Source of the DNA: Nitzschia sp. DOCU1 | Lineage: Eukaryota > Bacillariophyta > Bacillariophyceae > Bacillariales > Bacillariaceae | NCBI GenBank assembly: GCA_951394045.1 | Contig: OX595992.1 | Coordinates: 1,674,001-1,738,000, forward strand | Reading direction: 5' to 3' | DNA length: 64,000 nucleotides | Part shown: in pieces, positions 47,646 to 58,548 of the stretch | Layout: the number at the start of each line of letters is the position of its first letter | Position numbering within the stretch: the stretch's first letter is position 1 | Notes under the pieces: generated by a model | What the model saw: only the letters and a program-made list of their open reading frames with translations | Databases searched by the model: none | What the model was told of the DNA's origin: nothing | Made by a program: the position numbers and the translations under genes

Positions 47646-50600
47646 ATGGAAATGGACAACGCCTGGCTCGAACACGGACCCTTGAAGAAACTTTGCGATC
47701 AAGTTCGTAGATCGCTTTCAGAAGCGACGAAGTTCCAGGGAGGACTCTCGCAGACGAAAACGAAATTACATTTTGATTGTGGTGTTGCAATATACAGTGA
47801 GAAGCATAATGGTTGGATCCTGCGTCACAGGGTAAGGACCTTGGTGCCGGCTTCGATGCCGAGGAGGAGAGACAGCTTAGTGTTTGACTCGTTGTCAGTC
47901 GCCGGAAGCCCACATAATGGAACTTCCAAGTCACTGCCGGTGACGAACGCTAGGCGAGTCGCCGGTGTATATCCCTCAGATCAGGCAAAGCTCCAGTTTT
48001 CAGGCACTGGTGGGAGCAGGAACGCAGTGGCAATCACCCCTCCCGTGTTGCTTTTCGAGCAAACGTTTCGGGCGATAGAACTGCGCTCAATGTTCGAACA
48101 AGTGCAGCTTTCTTTGACCAAAGACCCCCCAGGTCCTCCCCACTGCCATTCAAGACTTGGAACAAAACAAATAGACTTTGGTCCTATTATTTCGAAGGCT
48201 GGTGATGACTTCAGACGCAATGGCAGAGCTGCTGATCAACATACGGTGCTGCAGACGGCCATCCAGCTTTGCTCGGCTTTTAGTCACAGATGCGACTTGT
48301 GGGTTGTTGAGGTCGACCCTGTCGACGAATCTAAAGCACAGCAAAAGATCAGCAGTGTACCTGGCATCTTGCAACGTTTTATTCGCTACTGCTTAAAAGA
48401 AGACACGTTGTCACTAGCAATGGAACCATCTCAAGATTCAGAAAATCCCAGAACGGGAGACGCAAGTGCGACGGCCGTTCCCGTGGCTAGAGGATCGCAG
48501 TTGGCTGGTGAGCAATCGGCGCCAACATTATCTTACTCGTCTGTAGCACCGTTGCATTCTGCGATGCGTGTTACCAGTTCTTTTCAGCAACCAGGGCAGC
48601 CATCAACGGCCATCAACGAGAGCCTGACAAATGTCTCTTGTAGCACACACCGAAAGGACAATGTTGGTCCAGCGAGAAACGGAAACGAACAAAATGGCTG
48701 TATCTTGCCGAATGATCGAGACATAAGGCATGGTGAACTTACAAAAAGTCAACGAATTGAGGCGCTTCCTGAAGAGAAGCATTCAATCGCGACGAACTGG
48801 GAGGAAAGGGAAAGCTACATTCCCGAGAAACGGGCCTCGAAACGGAGGAAGGTCCAAACCTCAAATTTCAACGAGGAGACCCTGACAGGAGAAATATGCT
48901 CTGTTTTGTCGCCCTTGTCGCCCGGGCGGAAGGATTGCGATGTGTCGACGATGCCCCTGAGACGCAGCAAGAGAACAGCTCCAGCCCGCTGGGTTGAAGA
49001 CAAGACTACACCTACCTCGGAATCATCACCCCACGCCACAGCGGACCTAAAAGTTGCGGAGGACACGAAGCAAGCTGCTGCTTCGAAATTTAATTCCGGA
49101 CGTGGTGACATTGCCACAAATCTAGAACAACCTGACCGCAAGCGAAGTAGGGAGCGTAGCCGGGATCCCGAAGAGGCTTGCAAGGACGCAGATTTTTCCT
49201 TCGTGCTGCCTACCCAGTCATCTGAATGGGTCAAGCTCAGTCATCTTGGTCATATGAGGTGAGGACGAATTTTAGAAAGTGTGTATAGCTTGCACATTCC
49301 TGTCTTACCGTTCTTTCAGCGATTATACTGGCTTTCAACGAAAGTATGATTCTTTTTTGCCGTTGAAGTACAGTCAAACTTTGGATGAAATGAGTAAGTC
49401 GATTGAAAACACATTGAAGGAACACAATTTTCAAGAGTTCGACGAAAGCGACGACGAAATATTAGCTGAAAACTTGCAGCTGAGCCGGATTATGTCGAAC
49501 TATACCGTGCACGCCGAACTGGAGAGATCGAGGAAGCATGCTTCGACCCAAGTTAATCGCGCCGTAGATTCTGAATCGGAACTAATCACGCGTCCAATTC
49601 TGTTTGGGGTGGATTCAAAAGCATCTCCCAAAGCTTGCCCCTCCGTCAAATGCCCCCTGTGTTACCCGGGTGTTCACGTCGAAGCTAATCATTCTCCAAC
49701 CAAAAACGCGGGATTTCGTGAAGTAGAATTCGACATGCTTCATTTTGACGAGAAGGAAGGAAAAAGTGGACACGATAAGAAGGCAAGGTGGAACAGAAGC
49801 AAAGAAATCGCTGCTCAGCGTAAAACCTCACTTCTCATGTTGAACGATCTCCGCCACAAATTCGAATTCGTATCCCAATACAACCGTGGGCTGGGTCCTA
49901 AGTCTGCGGGGCCCGGGACTCCCGTCGGAGTTGCCGGTGAGAGCTCACTGACATCACCGGGAAACGAAATACACCCGAATGAAGCTATAGCTGTTGGCGG
50001 CCAATCGAAAAAGAAAAGGTCTGACGATGCTTCCACAAGCTTGCCAGTACGAGGAGACCTTACTCTGCCGGGGACTTCCCTTCCTGTCCAGCTATCGTAC
50101 GACGGAATTCTCGAAGAATTTCAGGTTCTCACGCGAAGAAAAATAATGAAAATAGCGTCTCTTCAGGGGAATGTTACTCCCGATGCGGTGAAGGAATGCA
50201 TCTCAGAAATCTTGCACGAGAATCCCTTCACAGAAGTCGATGATGAAGTCCAAGAAGAACACAAGACATACCAAAGAGCAATTCGTACGTACAGCGGGAA
50301 AGCTGACCAAGAGCGAATTGAAAAACGAGAGCATGAAGAGGAGCGAGCTCTCCAACTTCGCGAGCTGGAGTACAAAAGCCGCGGGAAGAAACCTTCCGCC
50401 GAGGAAGTTGAGCTTGCCAGTTTTGAATGTCGGCCTATGTTGTTTTTCCCTCCAAAGGGAAGGACCAGTGTTTGTAAATTCGGCAAATCTTGCACGATAT
50501 GCGACAACGATTCTGAAGTCTGCGCAAATGGTGGGGCAAGTGTCATTTTCCACCCGTCCTACAAAAAAGTCGATCATAACTACTTTGTTGCGAACCCTGA

Positions 50601-50745
50601 ATCGACTTCACGACCTAGCCGTACTCTGGAGCGATCTTGCCAGAAGGAGCAGGCCATGGAGGATCTGAAAATGCTTCAACAACGTCTCGAGTTCGTGGAA
50701 CAGTATAACACAGGCTTTCTTGTTGCGAAAGGCCGGAGAAAATAA
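47646..50745 (+). CDS. Unknown 1012-aa protein with duplicated C-terminal Cys module
   Basis: Exon 1 is 47646-49258 and exon 2 is 49320-50745. The 61-bp intron (GTGAGG...TTCTTTCAG) joins as HMS-DYTGFQRKYD in frame. The N-terminal about 500 residues are mainly polar, with a basic cluster KRASKRRKV and RRSKR that could be nuclear-localisation signals. The C-terminal half is a tandem duplication. Copy 1 has TRPILFGVDSK, CPSVKCPLC and LRHKFEFVSQYNRGLG; copy 2 has CRPMLFFPPKG, CKFGKSCTIC and LQQRLEFVEQYNTGF. Each also has an about 60-residue Glu-rich helix in front (EILAENLQLSRIM / EVQEEHKTYQRAI). The paired Cys-x3-4-Cys-x2-Cys groups may bind metal. No family recognised. Convergent with golgin-84, with 60 bp between stops. 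Confidence 0.75.
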
Positions 50746-50805
50746 ATTCTAGAAATGCTAACAGACGATTCTTGGTGCGTTCAAATCCAGCATTTACGTT
50801 CCATG

Positions 50806-53070
50806 TTAACCCCCACGAATGGCGTCCTCTGCCTCTTTCATAGCGATCTGTTTGTGTTGTTCCAGAAGAGCCTGAGGTCCGACTGAAATTACAGGGCCGA
50901 GTTCACTAGGACCTGCTTCGAAATTGTGCGCATGGAAGAAAAGTAACACGAAAGTCCACATATGCACAACGAGGAGATATAGGATAAAACCTGCTCTTGC
51001 CATAGGATTCCTTCGTAGATATTTGCCGGCTGTGACTGCGAAGCTATCAACGGCGTCAACAACTTTCCCGATTTGTTCGGTATGATCTCCTTGTCCCGGA
51101 TCCAATCTCATGGCCGCTCGTATTGTAGTTGTTTGCTGGGAGTCGGGCCTTCTCCGCCTGGCCAACCCACTCCGCCCTCTACCCCCACCCTGTTCCATTG
51201 AATCGTACATGTCATGACTTGCTCCTGCAGCTGCCATAGCAAGCTCCTCTTCGGCCTTCGATGCGCGTTCAAGGGCTGTTTGAAGTCGGTTCTTCAGCGC
51301 TAAGAGCTCACCGGACGTGTTCCCCAACTTGTCACGCAGGCGCAACACTTCTTCTGAGAGAAGCCTGACTTGCTGTGCGAGCTCCTCGTCATTAAGATCA
51401 TCGGTGGCAGATTTTTCTCGGTTGGAAGATTCTTTTTGAGCCTCCCGTAGGCCAGCCTCCAGTCTTGAGATTGTCAACGTCATCTCAGCAACACGTCGTT
51501 GATATTGAAGCTCCTTCACCTGAACCGAAGATGCCTCTTGGGTGCTTTCCTTCGACATTTCTTTCAACTGTTGATGCAATACCTCACTCTGCTCAATCAT
51601 ATAGAACGAAATTTCATTAGATGCACCAAAGTCTGCATATCATCACCTCAATAGCGGTCCTTACCCTCTCCCTCTCAAGTGCGAGCTGCGAATGCGTGGT
51701 GCTCAAATCACTCTCTAACACTTCTATTCGAGCTCTCAATGATGCATCAGGGGAACCCTTGTTTTCTTGGAAGTGACTCGTAGAACCACCATTTTTACCG
51801 GCTCGTGAAACGAGAGCTGAGTTGAGCTCTTGAATGATGCGTTCCAACTCAGCCTCCCGTGCCTGATACAGCAGAGATAGACAATAAAAAGGCAGATGAG
51901 AAAACGGGGGCGAGATTCGATAAGACGAAAAAGGTGCTGACCTGACGTTGGCTAATTTGCCTCGCGTGCTGGCTTAATGTTGCGTCCAGGCGATCTTCAG
52001 CCTCCCTCTCTCTCGCCATGGCATTTTCTGATGCGAGAGCCAAAGACTCAACGCGCGATCCAAGTGCGACCTGCTGGCTTTGCAGAGTTGCAATTTGATT
52101 TAAAAGCACACCCTTCTCGTCTCTTTAAATCCAACAATGTGAGATAAATTGTGAGGAATTGGATACAAATGCTTGGAAATGCAGCTGCTCGACTTGTTAC
52201 GTACTCAAGCAATGTCACTCGATTGCTCATCTCTTGCTCTCTTTCGAATGCTTGCGCAATCTCTTTGTTCCAATCCCCACCCTCTTGCTTTCTTCTATTT
52301 TCTAGGTCATTAAGCTTTGACTTGTAGTTCGCAAGTTGCTCTTCGAAACGTAAGTGTCGGTCTTTGAGTGCTTGGTCATGCTGTGCTCTCAACGCATTTA
52401 ACTCCTCCGTAAACCGTTTTTGCGCATTTTCTTTCTCCTCCTTTGCCCTTGTTCGGTCTTTTTCCATTCGTTCCCCGGCACGTCCTAGCTCCGCCCGGAG
52501 AGCAGCGATTTCATTTTCAGCTCGCTCCAACGTCCCGTTGAGCTTGACAACATGACGTCGAAGGACTCTGACTTCTTTTTGGGCTTCTTTGGAAGCGGCC
52601 ACAAGCTCGATCTCCTTCTGTGATTTCTGCGTGTTTCCCTGCGAAGCCACTATCGATGGAGGCTTTTGGGCAAGGTCTGGGGGTAAATTTTCCTCTTTGT
52701 TTTTGGTATCCGCTTCATCATTGGTCTCAAGGGTGTTTTGATCCTGATTTTCGCTGGTCTGATCTTCCTGAATATTGGAAGAAGATTGCTCCAAATCGCC
52801 CGCGCTGTCAGTGATCATAATCGAAGGCTGCGTAGGTTCCAAAGCTCCGTCACTGGACTGTGCCTCGGTGGGATCTTCAATAACATCATCCTTCGATTCT
52901 GCATTTAGACCTCTTCTCGTGAGAATATCATCAATCAGAGGGCCATGACTGTCCATGACATCACCGTCGTCGCTGGCAATGGCTCGCTCTTCGACGACAT
53001 TCTCGACTCGATCATCTAGTTTCTCCAGCAGATTCGAAACCTGGTTCAGGCCATGGAGCCAGCGAGACAT
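50806..53070 (-). CDS. Golgin-84 (GOLGA5)-like Golgi tether
   Basis: Predicted exons 53070-52205, 52122-51942, 51862-51665 and 51591-50806, with introns of 82, 79 and about 73 bp. The last acceptor could be 3 bp downstream. Phases agree and give about 676 aa. The start MSRWLHGLNQVSNLLEKLDDRVE resembles the conserved golgin N-terminus (Trp-hydrophobic, then LLEKLD). A Ser/Glu/Gln-rich linker (about 30-160) is followed by a long coiled coil (about 160-560). At the end, a single membrane helix GFILYLLVVHMWTFVLLFF follows RRNPMARA, as in golgin-84 where a conserved Arg/Pro-rich stretch precedes the C-terminal anchor. Golgin-84 tethers intra-Golgi vesicles and is anchored by its C-terminus with the coiled coil in the cytosol. 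Divergent from the NDUFAF3-like gene. Confidence 0.85.
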
Positions 53071-53609
53071 GCCAGATTTTCCCTTCTCGTGTTAAAATAT
53101 GATCCACGAACTCGACAATGTCAAACTAGTGACCACGGAATCTCATCAACTTCACTTTCGAGCAACGGGGTGGCCAAATAGATTACTATTGATGACACTG
53201 AAGACGCCGCGGTCGGGGCCGGACCTGATGGGCGGATGTCTCACCAGTACTACAAGAATGTCTCCTAAAGTTTTCTGCGGTTCATCATCGTCACAGGCGG
53301 TGATGTGTGATGCCGAACAAATCGAAACGGTTCTGGCTTGCCAGCGCGGCGCGCCTGGCATTGCGCCGAATGCCCCTCTTCTTTTATGGGTCAGTCCTGC
53401 TGCTACAAGGGCAGCGAGAAACCAACAAAAGTATTGTACCATTCAGTGTTGCTCTTCCAGCTTCATCCGGTTGCTGCTGTACAGATCGATAGATTTGGCT
53501 ATTGTGCGGAGTGTCCTTGTAGTCATCATAAGCTGGTCATACGGTACCTCGTATGATTCATTCACGCCTCGCCTGTATCATACACCAAATTCGACTTGAT
53601 CTAATAACG
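53071..53609. promoter_or_regulatory. Shared promoter region, golgin-84-like and NDUFAF3-like genes
   Basis: 539 bp between divergent starts. Frames open here on both strands (for example 53099-53599) overlap each other and carry no family features. No repeat noted. Confidence 0.5.
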
Positions 53610-54215
53610 ATGCGAACATTCAGCAGACTTGTGCACGCGGCCGGTAAAGCGAGGGGAACCTTCAAAGGGAGGACGCCAGTGCCATGGTCAAGGGTGCCAC
53701 GAAAAAGAACCTTCAGCTGGGATGGTCATGGCACAGACCTACTTTCTGATTCTCTAGCTCATAATTTCGGAGCCCCAAAGATCATCCTGCACGCACACGG
53801 AAATTCTGGTTTCGACGTCGGCAACGCGGTAAAAAACATTGACCCAAGCGATCAGGAGATACTTGTGTCAAAGGGAATAGTGCACATGGCAGGATCGATC
53901 ATTGCTCTTCCATCGGCTTGCTACATGTGGAATGTTAGGCACCCGAGCGAAATTACGGTCGAAAAATTGGCCCCACTACGTCTGCTTCGTCCAAAGCTGG
54001 AATATTTTTTCATCGGGAGCGCCACTGGTGTTTCGCCGTCGATCATCGATAACATCCGACGGGAATTGGCTGATGAACAAAGCACGATGGTTGTGGAGCC
54101 CATGGACCTGCCCAATGCGATGGGTACCTTCAACGTGCTCAATGGGGAGGATCGAATGGTTGCTGCGGCACTCATTCTCCCAACAACAACCGATTTGGAC
54201 CGAAAACTGCGATAG
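53610..54215 (+). CDS. NDUFAF3-like complex I assembly factor (Mth938 domain)
   Basis: 201 aa, no intron, start ATG 53610. The basic, Ser/Arg-rich N-terminus (MRTFSRLVHAAGKARGTFKG...RVPRKR) fits a mitochondrial targeting peptide. The Mth938/DUF498 domain follows at about residues 50-195: ILHAHGNSGFDV, IVHMAGSIIALPSACYMWNV (cf. the family GSIIxLPxxxxxW), LAPLRLLRPKLEYFFIGSA (cf. PKxExLxIGTG) and MDLPNAMGTFNVLNGEDRMVAAALI near the C-terminus. In animals NDUFAF3 with NDUFAF4 builds early complex I intermediates in the mitochondrial matrix. The gene shares a promoter region with the golgin-84-like gene. Confidence 0.85.
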   Translation: MRTFSRLVHAAGKARGTFKGRTPVPWSRVPRKRTFSWDGHGTDLLSDSLAHNFGAPKIILHAHGNSGFDVGNAVKNIDPSDQEILVSKGIVHMAGSIIALPSACYMWNVRHPSEITVEKLAPLRLLRPKLEYFFIGSATGVSPSIIDNIRRELADEQSTMVVEPMDLPNAMGTFNVLNGEDRMVAAALILPTTTDLDRKLR

Positions 54216-55734
54216 CAGTCACATCATTTTCTTCATATCGCCACATGGCACACATTTGAGTACTGGTTCAGTTAGTGAAAATAAGGTCACCACAGACCAG
54301 ACGATGGAACAAAAATACGCCGACTAATATTGGAGTTGCTCCCGGTTGCTGCTGCGGCAGCTCGCCGAACAACTTAAAAATTGTAGCATTGAAGCCATAC
54401 AGGTCGTAAGTCAGAAATGTGGCAAGCATTATGGCATCAAGTCGTGGTGGCTCCATTCTTCTCTGTGTCGAGTATTGCAGCGCAACTCAACCACTAGACG
54501 CTTTTTCGGTATTTCGACCCACCGTGATCCCGTCGCAGAAAAGGCGTTCCAGGTATGGAATAATACTTGAGCCTAGGCTTGTGCGAGTCAGCGAAGCATG
54601 CGGAAGCGGTCAAGTCACTTGACTGCATCTCAGGATCCACTACGATGTAGTGGACTGAGGAGATAAACTAGCTAGTAGGATGATGCTCGTTCATTATACC
54701 TCGTCCCGTATCAAATCTACTTCCGTCCTTGATGAGGATCCGGTGCGATGCAACAAGCGAGGAGGAATTACTCATATTCCTGCTCTCTATTAAAGCAGAG
54801 TAGAGTGCGTACTATCCAGTTGGCAACTACCTCGGTGTTGTATCGTAGTGCTTCGGACTACTATCCTCAACGTACTACATAGTCTGCTCGAGGAGCACAG
54901 TTCAGAGTCAAGTGAGTCGTCGAATCGTAAATCCAGTCATGATCTATCCAGTCACGGCTGCAACTACTTCGGTCTCGCTCTTTCTATCAAGATTCCTTTA
55001 TGATCATCTACCGGTAGGTCTTTGGTGGTCAATTGAATGTCCACGGGCAGTTGAACGGTGTATGAGTAACATTATAGCAGAGTACAGCAGTTGGAAACAG
55101 ATCTTGGATCGCTTGGTGTGATCAGATCTCTGCTTCTATCATCCAGCACTCGGCGGCCGCAGCTGTTACTACTAGAGTATTTATAGTTTCGTTTTGTCAA
55201 GGAAAACTCTCTGTCAACCGTTCTAGAACTACTTGAATAAGTTTGCCTGCTCTCTACTAGTTGGATAGCTGTTGAAGTTACAACAGGCCTCGAAGGATTG
55301 CACATCTTGTTCCGTCTGAATACAGAGCACTGATGGATCCGTGGCACGACTGACTTTATTCTTGCCATCGACCGTGATGACGTGGCGTCAAAGGGGAGGG
55401 CCCCCCAAAATGGCGAAAACTCCACTGATTAATTAATGGAGCCGCAGTGGGTTTATCCCCGAAGGTAGTTATATGTGACGATCCCAAGCGCAAGCCAAGC
55501 TGATTTTGCATTACGCCAAAAGGTCGGCAATTTTTATATGGGAGAAGCTTCATCCCCGAATATTGGCGAATCTGTAGCGCCGGGGGGTGGCATGCGAGAA
55601 GCCAGCCATCATACATCCATGTATACATTTTCATGATGTTTTATTGAAATTTTTGGGAACCTTGTGGTGTTTAGCTCCTGAGACGGAGAGAAGACATGAC
55701 TACCACATGTATGCAACCTATGTGCAGTAAAATG

Positions 55735-55945
55735 ACACGTGCCCTGATGACGCTTGTAGTCCAGCTAGTCGAGTGTATTTGACCTATGGTGAAGTAAAGT
55801 GACTCGTGCCTTGATGACACTTTTAGTCGAGCTAGTCGCATGCATTTTACCTATGTGAAGTAAAGCGACACGTGCGCCGATGACGTTTGTAGTCAAGCTA
55901 GTCGCTTTGTGTCGAGTTAGTCGCTTTGAGTCGAGCTAGTCGCAT
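55735..55945. repeat. Imperfect tandem repeat with CGTG...TGATGAC...AGCTAGTCG
   Basis: Three copies of the pattern GTAAA-TGAC-CGTGCC-TGATGAC-TTGTAGTC-AGCTAGTCG begin near 55726, 55793 and 55858, a period of about 65-67 bp. They grade into shorter GAGTCGAGCTAGTCG copies near 55910. Confidence 0.75.
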
Positions 55946-56250
55946 TTATAATATGACGTGGAAAAATTGTACCTTTGAGTCGAGCTAGTCCAATTATAAT
56001 ATGACGTGGAAAAATTGTACCTTTGAGTCGAGCTAGTCAAATTTATAATATGACGTGGAAAAATTGTACCATTGAGTCGAGCTAGTCAAATTTATAATAT
56101 GACGTGGAAAAATTGTACCTTTGAGTCGAACTAGTCAAATTTATAATATGACGTGGAAAAATTGTACCCCCTACAATAAAGTCGCATCGAGTCGTGGTAG
56201 TCGAAGTTATAATATGACGTGGCAAAATTGTACCCCCTACAATAAAGATG
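55944..56250. repeat. 49-bp tandem array carrying TGACGTGG in each unit
   Basis: ATTTATAATATGACGTGGAA begins at 55944, about 55993, 56041, 56090 and 56139, with a diverged copy near 56207. The period is 49 bp. Each unit reads AGTCGAGCTAGTC, then TTATAATATGACGTGG, then AAAAATTGTACC. TGACGT is the core bound by bZIP factors, so the array offers at least six evenly spaced potential sites upstream of the gene at 56348. Confidence 0.85.
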
Positions 56251-56347
56251 TCAATGAGTGCAAATATGCCTGTCGTGACACGTGTAAAAAATTTCGTGAA
56301 AGGGAGTCTTGTCTGCAGGTCGTGTTCACAGTCGTTTCAACCCAAAA

Positions 56348-57109
56348 ATGGAGACTTGGCATAGACCCCATCAAATCACGAGGTCGACACAAAATTACCT
56401 GAAGACAATGCTCAATTTCAACTCACTGCCCAGAATGGGATGGGAGCCGAAGATGCTTCAGCTATTGGAACATCTGTTGTTGGTCCTCGACGCAATGACG
56501 ATCTTTGCATGCAGCTGCGAACAAGTGGAGCGTATTCGAACCACAAAAGAAGAAGCTACCGCGGAGCTTTTGTCGACGTTTTTAGACCCTTACATGGAAC
56601 CTCCATTCGAATTCGAGGAAGCAACATATAGACGCTTTGCCGACTTAGTTTGCAAAGCTTTTATAACCACGCTCACGAATGCGTCTTACTCCAAGTCGAG
56701 TATTGACGCAAAGACAAGCCGTTTTATCGAGAGAGCAGCTCGCTACGAAGTTGTAAAATTTGACGACAACGGACATGTATGGCCAAAGATGTCGTTCTAC
56801 TGGAATGGCACCTGGAAAGACGGCCACAGTGTCCACCCGCCAAGAGCCGAACCACCAACCAAAGGACGCTGGTATAACTTGCTTTTTAGAAACGCAATCC
56901 CAAAAGGTCCTGTCTTTTACCGAGGGCCGGTGACTCGAAAGATGGCCGCCGTTGCTAACTACGCAAGGAAGTATGGTTTGAAAGACCCGCATACTGTTGA
57001 CGTTATTCTGGCCGAAGGGAGCTTTTTTGAAGAACAAAGCTACGCCCTTATTGGTGGCTGCTCCAGCAAAGCATTGATCCCGACAATGCTGTTTGAGCAC
57101 GGTTTGTGA
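56348..57109 (+). CDS. Unknown 253-aa protein
   Basis: Single open frame, first in-frame ATG 56348 (METWHRPHQI), alternative ATG 56408. It is helical at the start (MLQLLEHLLLVLDAMTIFAC), with a Glu/Arg-rich part (EQVERIRTTKEEATAELL). The C-terminal half has many aromatic and basic residues (KGRWYNLLFRNAIPKGPVFYRGPVTRKM). No family recognised. It sits directly downstream of the TGACGT tandem array and has no close neighbours. Confidence 0.5.
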   Translation: METWHRPHQITRSTQNYLKTMLNFNSLPRMGWEPKMLQLLEHLLLVLDAMTIFACSCEQVERIRTTKEEATAELLSTFLDPYMEPPFEFEEATYRRFADLVCKAFITTLTNASYSKSSIDAKTSRFIERAARYEVVKFDDNGHVWPKMSFYWNGTWKDGHSVHPPRAEPPTKGRWYNLLFRNAIPKGPVFYRGPVTRKMAAVANYARKYGLKDPHTVDVILAEGSFFEEQSYALIGGCSSKALIPTMLFEHGL

Positions 57110-57479
57110 TATCAGTAAGAAGTATAAACAAACTCATTGTAATTGTGTTGACGAGAGTTAGCAACCCAATAGTAGAAACATTGTACTTTTTCGGAGAAGC
57201 GTTATGATCGGTGCTACAAATTGAAAAGTTTGTACTTTGTACAATAAGTACTTCGAAGAAACTGCAACAGTCCTGTATGCCCAAATGAATGTTCGGTATA
57301 AAACTTTGTACTGAGTACAATAAAGACATCGTTGAAAGTGAAACAAGGATGGACGAAAATAACGAAACGTCTATTGACCTATGACATATATTGCGGCTGA
57401 GCAAGCCTGGTTTGCATGTTTATTCTTGCTCCGAATCTGAGTCATGGCCCCATTGCAGATCGTTGGATTCAGGCCCACC

Positions 57480-58203
57480 CCGACCGTTGAAAATTCGCTG
57501 TAATGGATCGCTGTAATGACCCGCAAGGCTATTCGTACGACGGACGGACTTCATTACAGCGATTTTTTAGGCTGTTACGCGAAATGAATACCCCCGATCC
57601 TGGATATTCATTTCGCGTAAATTCGCTGTAAATTATCGGGCGGAGCAAGACCGACGCCTTTAATCCAAGCTGCTTGTTAACAGTCGCTGTGCCCGCGAAT
57701 TGCTCACGCACGAACGCATGCATCGGTTGATTATTGCACTCGGCAACACACTGGATTTGGCTTACCCATGTCTTGCAGCATGGCCATCCAAGTCGCAAGA
57801 TCGCCTAGGTGGGCTCTTGATTTAGGCAGGTCAGCCAGGGGCACAGGCGGCGGTGCATGATATTTATCTTTGGATTCCATTCGGAAGTTTGAGTAGTGTA
57901 AGCTGTCATTTTGAATTAGGGTAAATTATTAAGGTTTGAATGGCGGAGAAAGAATTACTGTGATGCTGGTTGCAGCATAGAACAGTTGCTCGACAGTTGG
58001 ATTGATGCCGATGGCGCCATGAATGGTGGCACTCGGTAAAGCCGAGACATTGCTACACTTCTACGGGACCCATTTGAATCTTATTACCCAATTCATTTCG
58101 GCACCTTCCGATCGTGCGACAGATTTAGCGTAATTAGGCTCTTTTCCGGATGGAAGGACGGACCAATTACAGCGATTTATTACAGCGAATTTACAACGGT
58201 CGG
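57480..58203. mobile_element. Non-autonomous TIR element (about 724 bp)
   Basis: The left terminus 57480-57522 (CCGACCGTTGAAAATTCGCT...) and right terminus 58160-58203 (...CGAATTTACAACGGTCGG) are inverted copies over about 43 bp with few mismatches. Each contains two TCGCTGTAAT words. Further copies of the word lie at about 57553 (inverted) and 57621. No transposase inside, and no convincing target-site duplication at the flanks (CCCACC and AACGCC), so the outer edge may have decayed. Confidence 0.75.
57575..57620. repeat. Perfect 16-bp inverted repeat
   Basis: TTACGCGAAATGAATA (57575-57590) and TATTCATTTCGCGTAA (57605-57620) with a 14-bp loop, inside the TIR element. Confidence 0.9.
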
Positions 58204-58548
58204 AACGCCACTCAGTGTCCCATGGCTGATTATTACACGAAATGTCGTATTCCACAACGGATCCCCCTTTCATCTCCTGTTGAGTTGCATATTTGTAACG
58301 CTCGGCTCTGTCTCTGTACGAAGCGTATCGAGATTTGTTGAAAGGAGACGACGCAGTGTTGTAAAGTCTCTGCCACCCTGCAATATCCTTTTCCCATATT
58401 TCGTCCCACCTTTGATAATCATCACCAACGATGAAAAGGCCATCGTGTGTCCGTTTTCGTTTGCGATTCAGTGTGAAATCGTACTTGACAGGAGAGCCAC
58501 GTGACGTTGTCTCCCTTCGCCTTTTGGTTACTCCAAGGACAGGACCCC

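Larger units (their letters stand above)
54216..56347. other. Gene-free stretch with tandem repeats
   Basis: 2.1 kb without a supported gene. 54216-55640 has no gene-like or repeat feature that I trust. From about 55735 there are tandem arrays (separate entries) that run up to the next gene. Confidence 0.55.
57110..58548. other. Intergenic stretch holding a TIR element
   Basis: No gene supported. It contains the inverted-repeat element 57480-58203. Two GTACTTTGTACAATAA / GTACTGAGTACAATAA words occur at about 57233 and 57308. The right end is the 5' flank of the large gene that starts at 58549. Confidence 0.5.

Noticed and set aside
53099..53599. 166-aa ORF between the golgin and NDUFAF3 genes
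   Set aside because: Overlaps the shared promoter and the first ATG of the NDUFAF3-like gene in another frame. Composition is not protein-like.
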